From positions 2,046,001 through 2,110,000 of the forward strand of contig LR590464.1 of NCBI GenBank assembly GCA_901472455.1: a stretch of DNA of 64,000 nucleotides, read 5' to 3'. Positions within the stretch are counted from its first letter, which is position 1. Every line of letters begins with the position of its first letter. The translations under genes and the position numbers were made by a program. Below the pieces are notes generated by a model. It made no database searches. It was not told the origin of the DNA and was given only the letters and a program-made list of their open reading frames with translations. The DNA comes from Leclercia adecarboxylata (lineage in GTDB: Bacteria; Pseudomonadota; Gammaproteobacteria; Enterobacterales; Enterobacteriaceae). Shown here one piece after another: positions 13,192 to 24,661 of this stretch.

Positions 13192-13287
13192 GGTCGCACT
13201 CTTTATTAGTAGAAGTGCGGGCTATTATAAAAACAAAAAGAGAGAAAAAGCTATTTGCGCAAGGGATTATTCCGTTGCGCAAACGAA

Positions 13288-14474
13288 TTATTGCAAAGTA
13301 CGGATCCCGGCAATCAGGCGCTCGACACCCTGCTCAAGCTTACTGCGTTGGCAGCCAGCGTTAAGACGGACAAAGCCTTTGCCTTCATCCCCGTAGGTAT
13401 AACCCGGCATGATTGCCACTTTTTGCTGCTCGATCAGCACCTTCTGCAGTGCCTTGTCATCGATCCCGAGCGGGCGAAGATCGATCCATGCCAGATAGGT
13501 CGCCTGCGGCGGCTGCCAGTTTAACGTCGGGAAAGCGGCATTCAGCGTGTCGGCCACGTACTGCAAATTCGCCCTCCAGATAAGCGCGCAGCGCATCCAG
13601 CCATGCTTCGCCCCTGCTGATAACGCCGCAATATTGCGCCACCAGCGCCAGCCACCGGACGGCGAGGACAGCCCATCACGGCCTTTCAGCGCCTGGCAGA
13701 TAGGCCATGGCGACTGGCCTCATCGCCAATCAAGGCCGTATTGCGCCGGTAAGGGGCGGGAAATGTTGAAGCTCTTGGAGCCAGAGGTTAGCAGCGCCCA
13801 TTTACCCTGGAGCGACTTCGCACCAGGGGGTATGCCGATGCTCGCCCCACACCATATCCATGTGGATTTCATCACTGATCACCGCCACGCCATGTCGCGC
13901 GCAGAGGTCAGCCATAGTGGTTAACTCGTCGCGTGTCCAGACCTTGCCGGTCGGATTATGCGGGCTACAGAGCAACAGGATTTTGTTTTGCGGCTGGGCC
14001 AGCACCCGCTTCCAGTTCGGCCATATCGCACTGCCAGCCCGCCACCGAGTGTTGCAGGCCGACAGAGACAACCTGTCGGTTATTACCCGCAATGGCGTTA
14101 TAAAACGCGTCGTAAGCGGGGGGTATGGATCACCACGCCGTCACCGGCGTCCGACCACTGGCGAATCAACTCTGACAACATATAGATCACCGAGGGGCCA
14201 TAGACGATGGCACGGGTGTCGATGGTGCTGTGAAAACGCTGGTGGAACCAGTGGGCCACAGCGGCCAGGAATTCGTCGTTTTTCCAGCGGCTGTAGCCAA
14301 ATACCCCGTGGCCGATGCGCGTTTGCAGGGCGTCGATGATGCAAGGGGCGGTGGCAAAATCCATATCCGAGATGGTAAAAGGCAGCAGATCGGCGGCACC
14401 AAACGGTCGGCAATATAGTCCCACTGGGTGCACCATGTACCGTGACGATCCACGACGGTAGCAAAATCAAACAT
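13288..14474 (-). CDS. malY: PLP-dependent cystathionine beta-lyase / mal regulon modulator MalY, frameshifted
   Basis: PLP enzyme with C-S beta-lyase activity that also binds MalT and represses the maltose regulon. Recognisable blocks are FDFATVVDRHGTWCTQWDY at the start (14474), LPFTISDMDFATAP, FGYSRWKNDEF, FHSTIDTRAIVYGPSVIYMLSEL, LLLCSPHNPTGKVWTRDEL and VAVISDEIHMDMVW (PLP-binding Asp), and the C-terminus YLAWIDLRPLGID...GVERLIAGIRTL. The PLP-Lys region (SKSFNI-type, near 13770) is split between frames. At least five single-base breaks occur (about 14395, 14115, 13995, 13830-13700 and 13570). Repaired length is about 390 residues, as in E. coli. Confidence 0.9.
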
Positions 14475-14493
14475 GTCGTTGGTCCTTAAAATA

Positions 14494-14519
14494 AAACCCC
14501 CTCATGGCGAGGGGGTGAG
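14494..14519 (-). terminator. Hairpin with T-rich tail between malX and malY
   Basis: On the minus strand an 8-bp GC-rich stem (ACCCCCTC / GAGGGGGT) is followed by TTTATTTTA inside the 48-bp malX-malY gap. It looks like an intrinsic terminator or attenuator within the operon. Confidence 0.65.
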
Positions 14520-14522
14520 GCA

Positions 14523-16120
14523 TCAGGCTTCTACTGTTCGCATCAGGGTCGCCAGTTCGTCTTTGACTGATTGCACCTGCGGGCCGATAACCACCTGCAA
14601 ATTATGCTGGTTTAACTGTACCACGCCGATAGCGCGGTTAGCCTTCAGGGCGTTGGTATCTACTTTAGACATATCTGCCACCGACAGACGCAGGCGGGTG
14701 ATGCAGTTATCCAGCGAGGTAATGTTATCCGCACCGCCCAGCGCCGCCAGAATGGCAGGGGTGTTATAGCCGGATTTGCCAATCGTACCCGCAACCGCCT
14801 GTTCAACGCTGGTGGCCGCATCGGTATCACGACCCGGCGTTTTCAGGTTAAAGCGGGTGATGGCGAAGCGGAAGATACCGTAGTACACCGCGAACCAGAT
14901 CGCTGCCACTACGGGCACCAGATACCATTTGGTCGACAGGCCATGCAGGATGCCGAACACCACAAAGTCGATCACGTTGCCGTCGGTATTGCCGATAGTC
15001 ACACCCAGCACCGCCATCACGGTAAAGCCCAGACCGGTCAGCACAGCGTGGGATGAGGTACAGCACCGGGGCAACGAACAGGAACAGGAATTCAATCGGT
15101 TCGGTGGTTCCGCCCACCACGCAGGCGATCACACCGGAGATCAGCAGGCCTTTAATTTTGTGACGGTTTTCCGGGCGAGCACAGTGGTACATCGCCAGGG
15201 CTGCGCCCGGCAGGCCACCGAGGAAGGCTGGCATTTTACCCTGGGACAGGAAGCGAGTGGCGCTCTCTGAGAAACCGTGGGTGGTCGGGCAGCTCAGCTG
15301 CGCCTGGAAGATGGTCAGCGCGCCGCTCACATCGTGACCGCACACCTCCATCGTACCGCCCGCTTCCGTGAAACGGATCAGGGCGACAAGAATATGCTGA
15401 AGTCCAAACGGCAGCAGCAGACGTTCACCGGTACCGAAGATCATCGGTCCAAAATCACCGGCACCGTTAATGATGCGGCCAATGCCGGTAATGCCCATGG
15501 CAAAGACAGGCCAAATCAGCGGGATCACAAGGCCAAACAGACCCATCACCACAAGGGTGATAATGGGTACAAAACGGGTGCCACCAAAGAATGCCAGCGC
15601 GTCCGGCAGGGCGGATATTGTGAAAACGCTCGTGCAGCATCCAGATGATCACACCCGCGATCACTGCGCCGAGAATCCCGGTATCAATAGACTGAATACC
15701 AATCACGCTCTGTATGTTGTTGGCCTTGAGTACTGCCGCATCGGTGGTCGGCAGGATGCCTTTGGCAGTGAGCCAAAAGTTGGACCGCCAGGTTCATCAC
15801 CGCATAGCCAACGAAACCGGCAAATGCCGCTACACCTTTGTTTTCCCGCGCCAGTCCCAGCGGGATAGCGATACAGAACATCACCGGCAGGAAGCTAAAG
15901 GCAAAGGAGCCGACCTTGCTCATCCAGATGAAGACAGCCTGCAGCACAGGATTGCCAAGGAACGGGATCAGCGTAATCACATCGTGACTGGCTTAGCGAG
16001 CTGCCGATCCCCAGCATGATCCCGCAGAACGAGAGGAGCGCCACGGGCAGCATAAAGGTTTTACCCAGTTGCTGGAAAAACTCCCACAGCGATATTTTTT
16101 GTGGCTGCTTTCGCCGTCAT
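14523..16120 (-). CDS. malX: PTS maltose/glucose enzyme IICB MalX, frameshifted
   Basis: Inner-membrane phosphotransferase permease of the glucose family, about 530 residues. The IIC domain shows FCIAIPLGLARENKGVAAFAGFVGYAVMN, GGTTEPIEFLFLF (sugar-site motif) and FGILHGLSTKWYLVPV. The C-terminal IIB domain contains the phosphorylation-site motif DNCITRLRLSV (active Cys). The start at 16120 (MTAKAATKN) is followed by a break near 16090; further breaks fall near 15985, 15780, 15620 and 15060. It is transcribed with malY and is divergent from its repressor gene malI, with operators in the gap. Confidence 0.93.
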
Positions 16121-16166
16121 AAAACGACTCCTGTGTTGTTAAAATCAGTTTATCTGCTTCAATGCT

Positions 16167-16214
<48 letters not shown>

Positions 16215-16252
16215 TTCTTAGTCTTTAACTGGTAGTATAAAGATAACGTATT

Positions 16253-16268
16253 GATAAAACGTTTTACC
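16253..16268. promoter_or_regulatory. Second MalI operator, upstream of malI
   Basis: GATAAAACGTTTTACC differs from the perfect palindrome at one base and lies about 30 bp before the malI start, consistent with autorepression. Confidence 0.85.
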
Positions 16269-16298
16269 GATCTCATTGTCAGGGAGTCACGCCATCAC

Positions 16299-17330
16299 AT
16301 GGCTGTAGCGAAAAAGATCACCATCAATGACGTCGCGCAGGCGGCGGGCGTGTCCGTCAGCACGGTGTCACTGGTGCTGAGCGGAAAAGGGCGGATCTCC
16401 TCCGCGACGGGCCAGCGCGTTAACGATGCGGTTGAGCAATTAGGATTTGTTCGTAACCGGCAGGCTTCGGCGCTGCGCGGTGGACAAAGCGGGGTGATTG
16501 GCCTGATTGTCCGCGATCTGACCTCGGCCGTTTTATGCCGAACTGACGGCAGGGCTGACGGAGGCGCTGGAATCGCAAGGCCGGATGGTCTTTTTTACTC
16601 CACGGTGGCCGGGAAGCGGATCAATTGCTCCAGCGGCCTCGACATGCTGCTGACCCAGGGGGTCGATGGGGTTATCGTTGCCGGGGCATCCGGGTTAAGC
16701 AACGAACTGTGCGAACGGGCAGCCCAGAAGGGTGTTCCGCTGGTGTTTGCTTCTCGCGCCAGCTATCTGGATGGAGGCCGATACCCTGCGCCCGGACAAC
16801 ATGCAGGCAGCACAAATGCTGACCGAACATCTTATTCGCCGCGGCCATCAGCGGATTGCCTGGCTGGGCGGAAAAAGCTCGTCGCTGACCCGCGCCGAAC
16901 GGGTGGGCGGCTACTGTTCAACGCTGATTAAATACGGCCTGCCGTTCCACAGTGAGTGGGTGGTGGAGTGCGAGTCCAGCCAGAAGCAGGCGGCAGAGGC
17001 GATCGGGACGTTGCTCCGCGCCAGCCCCACCATCAGCGCCGTGATCTGCTACAACGACGTCATCGCCATGGGCGCCTGGTTTGGCCTGATACGGCCGGAC
17101 GCCAGAGCGGGGAAGGCGGGGTTGAAACCTTCTTTGGTCATCAGGTGGCGCTCGGTGCCTTTGCGGATGTGTCAGAAAACGCGCTGGACGATCTGCCTAT
17201 CGTCTGGGCAACCACCCCTGCACGGGAGATGGGCCACACGCTGGCGGACAGGATTATGCAGCGGATTGAAAAATCTGATGTGCAAGCCGGGCATCAGATT
17301 GTCTCCGCCCGGTTAGTCCCCGTGAAGTAG
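16299..17330 (+). CDS. malI: LacI-family repressor MalI, frameshifted
   Basis: DNA-binding repressor of malXY and of its own gene. The helix-turn-helix ITINDVAQAAGVSVSTVSLV is at residues about 7-26, followed by the hinge and QASALRGGQSGVIGLIVRDL. Effector-domain blocks are TQGVDGVIVAG, RPDNMQAAQMLTEHL, QRIAWLGGKSSSLTRAERVGGY and ISAVICYNDVIAMGAWFGL. The start is the ATG at 16299 (MAVAKKIT); an in-frame upstream ATG at 16251 lies inside the operator. Breaks occur near 16535, 16600, 16775 and 17100. Length about 342 residues after repair. Confidence 0.92.
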
Positions 17331-17377
17331 TTTCACGGTTAAAGGAAGAGCGATAAGGCATTCTGGCTGGCGGCAAT

Positions 17378-17405
17378 AAAAAACCCTCGAAGAGGGGTTT
17401 TTTTA
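17378..17405. terminator. Bidirectional terminator between malI and ydgA
   Basis: An imperfect stem, AAACCCTC / GAGGGGTTT, flanked by an A run and a T run, lies between convergent malI and ydgA. Confidence 0.8.
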
Positions 17406-17408
17406 TCA

Positions 17409-18979
17409 TTACTGCTGCGGAACCGCAGGCTGTGCCGGTGCCGGTGCCGGAGCCGGAGCCGGAGCCGCTGGCGCGGCAGGCTCGTCCGGTACCGCCAGGT
17501 TCAGCGCCGGAACGCCAAACATGCCGACAAACTCTTCCAGCGTCATCTTCTGACCGTTCAGCGTAACCTGCCCGTTGCTGTACTGCAGGCTGGTGCTGAT
17601 GACGTTATCTTCCACGGTAGTGATGCGGAACATCTGGCCCATTGCCGCCAGGCCTTTCACCTGCTGGCCAGCCAGCTTACCAGCGTCATCTTCGTTATAG
17701 CCTTCCAGCTTCGCAATCTGGGTCATGAACTCGGTCGCCAATGTCCATCGGGATAGTCAGCTTGCTCTCCAGCGATTTCACACTGCGATCTACTTCCTGG
17801 GCTAGGGTTTGCGCCTCATCCGTGGCGGTGGCAGGATCTTTCAAGAACAGCGACAGGTTGAAGTTGGTCTCGCCTTTGCTGTTTTTCCAGCTCAGCGGAG
17901 CCAGCGTCACCACCGGCTCGCCTTTAAGCAGGACGGGCAGGTTGCTGAAGAAGACTTCTGCCGCTTTTTGCTGATACAGGGCCGGATTTTCCATCAGCGC
18001 TTTATCTGCCAGCAGCGCCTGGCTCTGGGCGCGATATTGCTGGCTGAATTGATGCCACGCCTGGCCGTCAATATTGCCGATTTTCAGCGTCAGCTTGCCG
18101 GTACCCAGATCCTGATTCTGCACTTTCAGGCTCTTCAGGCTGTAATCCAGCTGGCTATTAACGCTCTTGCCATCTTTCGACAGCTCGGCTTTACCGCTCA
18201 GATCGGTTCCCTCAAGCAACGGCCATCTCTTTGCCTTCAAATGGCGATAGCCAGCTTATCGAGCGTGAGTTTTTGATCGCCGATCCGCTCATCAAAGTCG
18301 GTCAGACGGCTATTGCCCTCGGTTTTGGAGGTTGTTGAAGGTGAGCTGCACTTTCTGGCCGTACTCATTGACGGCATTTACCAGACCGCTTGCTGCGTCA
18401 CCTTTCAGCGAGACGTTTTGCCATCACGATCGGCATCCAGCTGGAAATTGCCGCCGCTGAAAGGCCACTTTTTCATCGCCATTTTCGTAATTCAGTGCTT
18501 TCAGCGCCAGATCGGTACTCGTATCACCGGCATAGCTGATGCGGGTATTGGCCTCGAACGGAGACTCATTCTTCGCCAGATCGAACAGCGGTTTTGGACG
18601 CCTTCGTTGTTCACCAGCGTCGATTTTACCGAGGCCATGGAAGGGATAAGGTTGAAGGATTTCAGTTGGGCGAGCGGGAAGGGACCATGATCCACCACTT
18701 CGTTCAGCACCAGGCTTTGTCCTGGCTGCAGCCATGGATTTTGCGTGCCAGCGACCGTTTAAGCACCAGTTGCAGATGGCTTTTGAACAGGCCGCGCTGG
18801 TAATCCTGGTAACTGACCTCCAGCCCGGCTTCTGGCGCGGTGCGCTTAAGCTCGCTGTTCGCCTGTGCGACCATTTCTGCCAGATGGCTCTCCAGCTGTT
18901 TCCCGGTATACCAGGCCGCACCCGTCCAGACCACACCTAATGCAACAATAACGCCTGCGGCTATAACCGATTTCTTCAT
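17409..18979 (-). CDS. ydgA: DUF945 family protein YdgA, frameshifted
   Basis: Envelope-associated protein of unknown function (YdgA/DUF945 family), about 500 residues. It begins MKKSVIAAGVIVALGVVWTG at 18979, a signal-anchor-like segment, then AAWYTGKQLESHLAEMV. The body contains LSGKAELSKDGKSVNSQLDYSL, ALLADKALMENPALYQ and GDRV-type segments. The C-terminal tail is rich in Pro and Ala (PAAPAAPAPAP...QPAVPQQ), longer than I expect for E. coli. At least five breaks occur (near 18700, 18590, 18430, 18330, 18230 and 17740). Confidence 0.88.
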
Positions 18980-19080
18980 CGTGATTATCCCTAAAATGAA
19001 ACCGAGCGGTTAAAACCGCCCGGTGAGGTCATAAGATTACCAATAGCTTAGCAACAAATGTTAAAAAATTCAGTAGGTCA

Positions 19081-20253
19081 CTATAGCTTGTTGTAAACAC
19101 GGGCCAGACGACCGACGCCGCTGACGCTGACCGGCGAGTCACTGGCGGCAATAAATGCCGACTCGCCCGGCTTCAGCACCAGCCGCTCGTCACCCTTGCT
19201 CACAACGGCTTCGCCCTCAACGCAGAAGAGGATCGCCGCGCTCTGCTGAGCCAGCGCGCTTTCTGCACTGCTCAGTTCGTGAAGCGAAAACGCAAAGTCT
19301 TCAACCGGGATCGGGAAGTCCAGTTCTGCACCGTTTTTAACCGGCTGGGTGAGCAATTCTGCCGCCGGTTTAGCGACAAATTTAACATTCGCCACCAGTT
19401 CAGGAATATCGATGTATTTTGGCGTCAGGCCCGCGCGAAGCACGTTATCGGAGTTGGCCATCACCTCCAGCGCCACGCCTTTAAGGTAGGCGTGCGGTGT
19501 TTCGGCGAACAGGAACATCGCTTCACCCGGTTCGAGTTTGACCACGTTTAACAGCAGCGGCGAGAACAGCCCGCTGTCGTCGGGGTAGAACTCTGAAATC
19601 ACGCGGATAGTCTGCCACGGCTCACCCTGTTGGCTGTTCAGAGCGGCTTTCAGCACCGCCAGCGCGCGGATTTTTCTTCGCCCTGCATATTGAGCAGGCT
19701 GGCGAAGAGGTGACTCAGGCGCTCTGCATCGGGTTTTTCGAGGAAGTGGGCAATGGCACTGTGCGCCCCGGCCACCGGCTGAAGCAGGGAGACAATTTCA
19801 GAGAATTCGCGGAAAGCATTCATCGCCAGGAACGGCGTTAAAGCGAACACCAGCTCCGGTTTGTGGTTCGGATCTTTATAGTTACGCTCGGCGGCATCCA
19901 GCGGAATACCGGCGGCGTTCTCTTTGGCAAAACCTGCTTCTGAGGCCTGCTTGTTCGGGTGAACCTGAATGGAGAGCGGTTGATCCGCGCACAGCACCTT
20001 AAAGAGAAACGGCAGTTCGCCAAAACGGTCTGCGACCTGCGTACCCAGCAGCGTGCTTTTATCCGCGTCGATGACCTCACGCAGGGAGCGAACCCCCGTG
20101 GGCACCCTCAATTTTTGAGCTGCTCTTTGGGTGCGCCCCCATCCACAGCTCTGCCATCGGCAGGTTGTCGGGGTTGGCGATACCGTAGAGATCCGTTAAC
20201 GCAGTTTTACTTCCCCAGGCGTAGTTCTGCACTGAGTTAATGAGTTTTTGCAT
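19081..20253 (-). CDS. manA: Mannose-6-phosphate isomerase, frameshifted
   Basis: Cytoplasmic zinc isomerase interconverting mannose-6-phosphate and fructose-6-phosphate, needed for mannose use and GDP-mannose supply. It begins MQKLINSVQNYAWGSKTAL at 20253. Zinc ligands are seen in QPLSIQVHPNK (Gln and His), KPELVFAL (Glu) and ETPHAYLKG (His). Two breaks occur: near 20115 (after SSKIE; resumes near VRSLREVIDAD) and near 19655 (after EEK). About 391 residues after repair. Divergent from fumA. Confidence 0.95.
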
Positions 20254-20453
20254 TATCAAGCCCTGTTTCAAATGTGGAATTAACTGCCCGTATTAAAGCA
20301 ATAAACCGGGCGGAAGTAACCTGCGCACGGAAAAAGTCGTACTAGTCTCAGTTTTTGTTAAAAAATTGTGTAGGATAAGCCAACTCGCTTTTAAGCAAGG
20401 CAAACGGAACATCTGCCTGAACCATAATCAGCAATGTCGTAAGTGAGAGAACA

Positions 20454-22101
20454 ATGTCGAATAAACCCTTCTATTATCAGGATCCTTTCCCGCTGGCCAA
20501 GGATCAGACCGAATATTACCTGTTAACCCGCGATTACGTTTCTGTCTCTGAGTTTGAAGGTCAGGAGATCCTCAAAGTGGACCCGCAGGCGCTGACCTTA
20601 CTGGCGCAACAGGCCTTCCACGATGCCTCCTTCATGCTGCGCCCGGCGCACCAGCAGCAGGTGGCCGATATCCTCAGCGACCCGCAGGCCAGTGAAAACG
20701 ACAAATACGTGGCGCTGCAGTTCCTGCGTAACTCCGATATCGCGGCGAAAGGCATTCTGCCGACCTGCCAGGACACCGGTACCGCCATCATCACCGGTAA
20801 AAAAGGCCAGCGCGTCTGGACCGGCGGCGGTGACGAAGCGGCCCTGGCGCACGGCGTTTACAACACCTATATCGAAGATAACCTGCGCTATTCGCAAAAC
20901 GCCGCGCTGGATATGTACAAAGAGGTGAATACCGGCACCAACCTGCCGGCGCAGATCGACCTCTACAGCGTCGATGGCGACGAATACAAATTCCTCTGCA
21001 TCGCTAAAGGCGGCGGCTCAGCCAACAAAACTTATCTCTACCAGGAGACCAAAGCGCTGCTCTCCCCGGGCAAGCTGAAGAACTACCTGGTCGAGAAGAT
21101 GCGTACGCTTGGCACCGCGGCCTGCCCGCCGTACCACATCGCCTTTGTCATCGGCGGTACCTCGGCAGAAAGCACCCTGAAAACCGTCAAACTGGCCTCA
21201 ACCAAATATTATGACGGCCTGCCAACCGAAGGTAACGAGCACGGTCAGGCGTTCCGCGATGTGCAGCTGGAACAGGAGTTGCTGGTGGAAGCCCAGAACC
21301 TCGGATTGGGCGCACAGTTTGGCGGCAAATATTTTGCCCACGATATCCGCGTGATCCGCCTTCCGCGTCACGGCGCGTCCTGCCCGGTTGGTATGGGCGT
21401 CTCCTGCTCCGCTGACCGTAACATCAAGGCCAAAATCAACCGCGACGGTATCTGGATCGAAAAACTGGAAAACAACCCAGGGAAATACATTCCGGAAGAG
21501 CTGCGTAAAGCGGGCGAGGGCGAGGCGGTGCGCGTTGACCTGAACCGTCCGATGAGCGAGATCCTGGCCCAGCTTTCGCAGTACCCGGTCTCCACCCGTC
21601 TGTCGCTGAACGGCACCATCATCGTGGGCCGTGATATCGCCCACGCGAAGCTGCAGGAGCGTCTGGATAACGGCGAAGGACTGCCGCAGTACATCAAGGA
21701 TCACCCGATCTATTACGCGGGTCCGGCGAAAACCCCGGATGGCTATGCTTCCGGTTCCCTGGGGCCAACCACGGCAGGGCGTATGGATTCTTACGTAGAT
21801 CAGCTCCAGGCCAACGGCGGTAGCATGATCATGCTGGCGAAGGGCAACCGCAGCCAGCAGGTGACCGACGCCTGCCACAAGCACGGTGGTTTCTACCTTG
21901 GCAGTATCGGCGGCCCGGCCGCGGTGCTGGCGCAGGGCAGCATCAAGAGCCTCGAGTGCGTGGAATACCCCGGAACTGGGGATGGAAGCCATCTGGAAAA
22001 TTGAAGTGGAAGACTTCCCGGCGTTTATCCTCGTGGATGACAAAGGCAACGACTTCTTCAAACAGATCCAGTCTTCACAGTGTTCGGCCTGTGTGAAGTG
22101 A
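20454..22101 (+). CDS. fumA: Class I fumarase FumA, one frameshift near the 3' end
   Basis: Iron-sulfur fumarase of the aerobic TCA cycle, hydrating fumarate to malate. The 516-residue frame holds the three cluster Cys regions, [24 protein letters not shown] and [12 protein letters not shown]. It ends early: an extra base near 21970 turns the [20 protein letters not shown] end into the wrong frame; the true stop is at 22101, after SSQCSACVK. Repaired length is 548 residues, as in E. coli. RBS AGAGAAC precedes the ATG at 20454. Confidence 0.96.
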
Positions 22102-22109
22102 TCTAAAAT

Positions 22110-22160
22110 GCCTTATCCGGCCTGCCAGTACGGTAGGCCGGATAAGCGCAGTGCCGCCGG
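22110..22160. repeat. REP-type palindromic element between fumA and fumC
   Basis: A 15-bp near-perfect inverted repeat, CTTATCCGGCCTGCC / GGTAGGCCGGATAAG, is followed by GCGCAGTGCCGCCGG. The sequence matches the enterobacterial REP/PU consensus. It may stabilise the fumA transcript end or act as its terminator. Confidence 0.85.
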
Positions 22161-22171
22161 ACAACAAAAAG

Positions 22172-22191
22172 AGCGCACAAAGCGCCATACC
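22172..22191 (+). promoter_or_regulatory. Possible SoxS/MarA/Rob box upstream of fumC
   Basis: AGCGCACAAAGCGCCATACC fits the AYnGCAC-n2-W-n2-RYYAAAY consensus with about two mismatches, 75 bp before fumC. fumC is a known SoxRS target in E. coli; the assignment here is inference. Confidence 0.4.
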
Positions 22192-22265
22192 GTTTCCCCG
22201 ATCTCATCAATACTTATTTCTTTGAGCTGTGAGCAATCCACTTCAGTGTTATCAAGGAGAAAGTA

Positions 22266-23658
22266 ATGACCTCACGCAGTGAGAAAGATTCGATGGGCGC
22301 CATCGACGTCCCGCAGGACAAACTCTGGGGCGCACAAACCCAGCGTTCGCTGGAACATTTCCGTATTTCCACTGAAAAAATGCCGGTCTCGCTGATCCAG
22401 GCCCTGGCGCTGACTAAACGTGCGGCAGCCAAAGTAAACCAGGATTTAGGCCTGCTGGCGGCAGAAAAAGCCACCGCCATTATCAATGCCGCCGATGAAG
22501 TGCTGGCGGGCAAACATCCCGACGAGTTCCCCCTCGCTATCTGGCAGACCGGCTCCGGCACCCAAAGCAATATGAACATGAACGAGGTGCTGGCAAACCG
22601 TGGCAGCGAGCTGCTCGGCGGCGTGCGCGGCATGGAGCGCAAGATCCACCCCAATGATGACGTTAACAAAAGCCAGAGTTCCAACGACGTCTTCCCGACG
22701 GCGATGCATGTGGCGGCGCTGATTGCCCTGCGGGAGCAGCTGATTCCACAGCTGAACGTGCTCAAGCAGACACTCGATGATAAAGCTCAGGCGTTCGCCG
22801 ATATCGTTAAAATTGGCCGAACCCATCTGCAGGATGCCACGCCGCTGACTCTCGGCCAGGAGATCTCCGGCTGGGTGGCGATGCTCGACCACAATCTGCG
22901 CCATATCGACCACAGCCTGCCGCACCTGGCGGAGCTGGCGCTGGGGGGCACCGCGGTGGGCACCGGGCTTAATACCCATCCTGAATATGCGGTACGCGTG
23001 GCTGAGGAGCTGGCGACCATCACCGGGCAGCCGTTTGTCACCGCGCCGAACAAGTTTGAAGCGCTAGCCACCTGCGATGCGCTGGTGCATGCCCACGGGG
23101 CGCTGAAAGGGCTGGCGGCATCGCTGATGAAAATCGCCAACGACGTGCGCTGGCTGGCCTCCGGGCCGCGCTGCGGCATTGGTGAGATCAGTATTCCTGA
23201 GAACGAGCCGGGCAGCTCCATCATGCCGGGCAAGGTGAACCCAACCCAGTGTGAAGCCATGACCATGCTCTGCTGCCAGGTGATGGGCAACGATGTGGCG
23301 GTCAACATGGGCGGGGCGTCCGGCAACTTTGAACTGAACGTCTATCGTCCGATGGTGATCCATAACTTCCTGCAGTCGGTGCGTCTGCTGGCCGATGGAA
23401 TGGAGAGCTTTAACGAACACTGCGCGGTGGGCATTGAGCCTAATCGTGAGCGCATCAGCCAGCTGCTCAATGAGTCGCTCATGCTGGTGACGGCGCTCAA
23501 CACCCATATTGGCTACGACAAGGCGGCTGAGATCGCGAAAAAAGCCCATAAAGAGGGGCTGACGCTCAAAGCCGCCGCGCTGGGCGCTGGGCTATCTCAC
23601 TGAGGCCGAGTTCGACAGCTGGGTTCGCCCGGAAGAGATGGTCGGCAGCCTGAAATAG
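22266..23658 (+). CDS. fumC: Class II fumarase FumC, one frameshift near the 3' end
   Basis: Iron-independent, oxidant-stable fumarase of the TCA cycle. The frame shows [27 protein letters not shown], the catalytic-site blocks [13 protein letters not shown] and [10 protein letters not shown], and the superfamily signature [11 protein letters not shown]. An extra G near 23588 breaks the frame after KAAAL; the true end reads [24 protein letters not shown] with the stop at 23656-23658. About 463 residues. RBS AAGGAGA is well placed before the ATG at 22266. It ends one base before the convergent tus stop. Confidence 0.96.
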
Positions 23659-24588
23659 CTACTCTGCAACATACAGGTGCAGCCGCGGAATGATTAAGCG
23701 TAGCGGCTGCGCCTGGGGCTTATAACGATGCTGAACGTTGTCAGCATCGTAATTCAGCAACTCGCCGATATCCGGGATCACGGCGCCCTGGTCGGCGTCG
23801 TACAAGGCAATCAACGGCGTCGGGCAGGCGTACTGCACCTGCTTTTGCTGTCCGGCATACCAGACGCGGGCGATAGGCTGCACCTTTACTGGCCGTTTGA
23901 TCTTCAGCCGCGCCTGCGCAGGCAGCGTATGGATGGCGGTATATTCTGCCTCCAGCCGCTCCACCCACTGATCTCTGGACCAGGGCGCCACGGCGCGCGG
24001 AGACTTCAGGCTTTTTTCCAGCATCTCCAGCACCTCATCGCGGGTGAAATTCTTGATGATGTGCTTATTGGCCCAGCCGAAGCGCAGCGTGGCGGGGTGA
24101 TTGATCACCGTTAACGTGCGATAGGCGTTGAGCGTGATCAACCCCGGCAACTGGTGATGCACCCACTCAAAGCGTGCGGCGGGCGCCAGGCCAGACTCCT
24201 CGGTGACGATTTTTTCAAAGTCCGCTTTTAAGGCGTTAATGCTCGCGATCTGTTCCGTAAGCTGCATCCGGTGGGCGGCGTCGCTCTGCAGGCAGATCAC
24301 CCCGGGCAGGCGCACGGCGGCCTTGCTGCTGCGGGTTTCCGACTGCTGCTGAATAAACAGGTGGCGGTAGTGTTGCAGCGCCATGGTCAGGGCTTCCTGG
24401 CCGATGTGCTGCTTTACCGCGATGGCGTTAAGCGGATCGTGTTCAGCCCCTTTGGCAACGTCCGGCAGGGAGAAGACGCGGCCCGCCAGCAAGCGGCAGG
24501 ATTGCAGATCGTGGGTAAGTTGCGCCAGCTCGTGTTCCATCTGGCGAAAGGTTGAGTTTAAGCGTTCGAGCAGATCGTAAGTCGCCAT
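23659..24588 (-). CDS. tus: DNA replication terminus site-binding protein Tus
   Basis: Monomeric DNA-binding protein that traps replication forks at Ter sites in one orientation by blocking the DnaB helicase. The 309-residue frame is intact and full length: [21 protein letters not shown] at the N-terminus, the central [22 protein letters not shown] segment (the I-K-N region close to the fork-blocking face), then [16 protein letters not shown] and [14 protein letters not shown] at the end. It starts 9-12 bp from a Ter site and is probably autoregulated by it. Confidence 0.97.
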   Translation of the reverse strand: MATYDLLERLNSTFRQMEHELAQLTHDLQSCRLLAGRVFSLPDVAKGAEHDPLNAIAVKQHIGQEALTMALQHYRHLFIQQQSETRSSKAAVRLPGVICLQSDAAHRMQLTEQIASINALKADFEKIVTEESGLAPAARFEWVHHQLPGLITLNAYRTLTVINHPATLRFGWANKHIIKNFTRDEVLEMLEKSLKSPRAVAPWSRDQWVERLEAEYTAIHTLPAQARLKIKRPVKVQPIARVWYAGQQKQVQYACPTPLIALYDADQGAVIPDIGELLNYDADNVQHRYKPQAQPLRLIIPRLHLYVAE

Positions 24589-24596
24589 AGCACACC

Positions 24597-24620
24597 ATAT
24601 TAGTTACAACATACTCATTA
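24597..24620 (-). promoter_or_regulatory. Ter (replication fork arrest) site upstream of tus
   Basis: The minus strand reads ATGAGTATGTTGTAACTAAT, matching E. coli TerB (ATAAGTATGTTGTAACTAAA) over the core AGTATGTTGTAACTA. It lies immediately before the tus start, as TerB does in E. coli, where Tus binding both arrests forks and represses tus. Confidence 0.93.
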
Positions 24621-24661
24621 TATAGCACAGCACGCCCGGTCAGGCCAGCGTGCGGTTTGGT

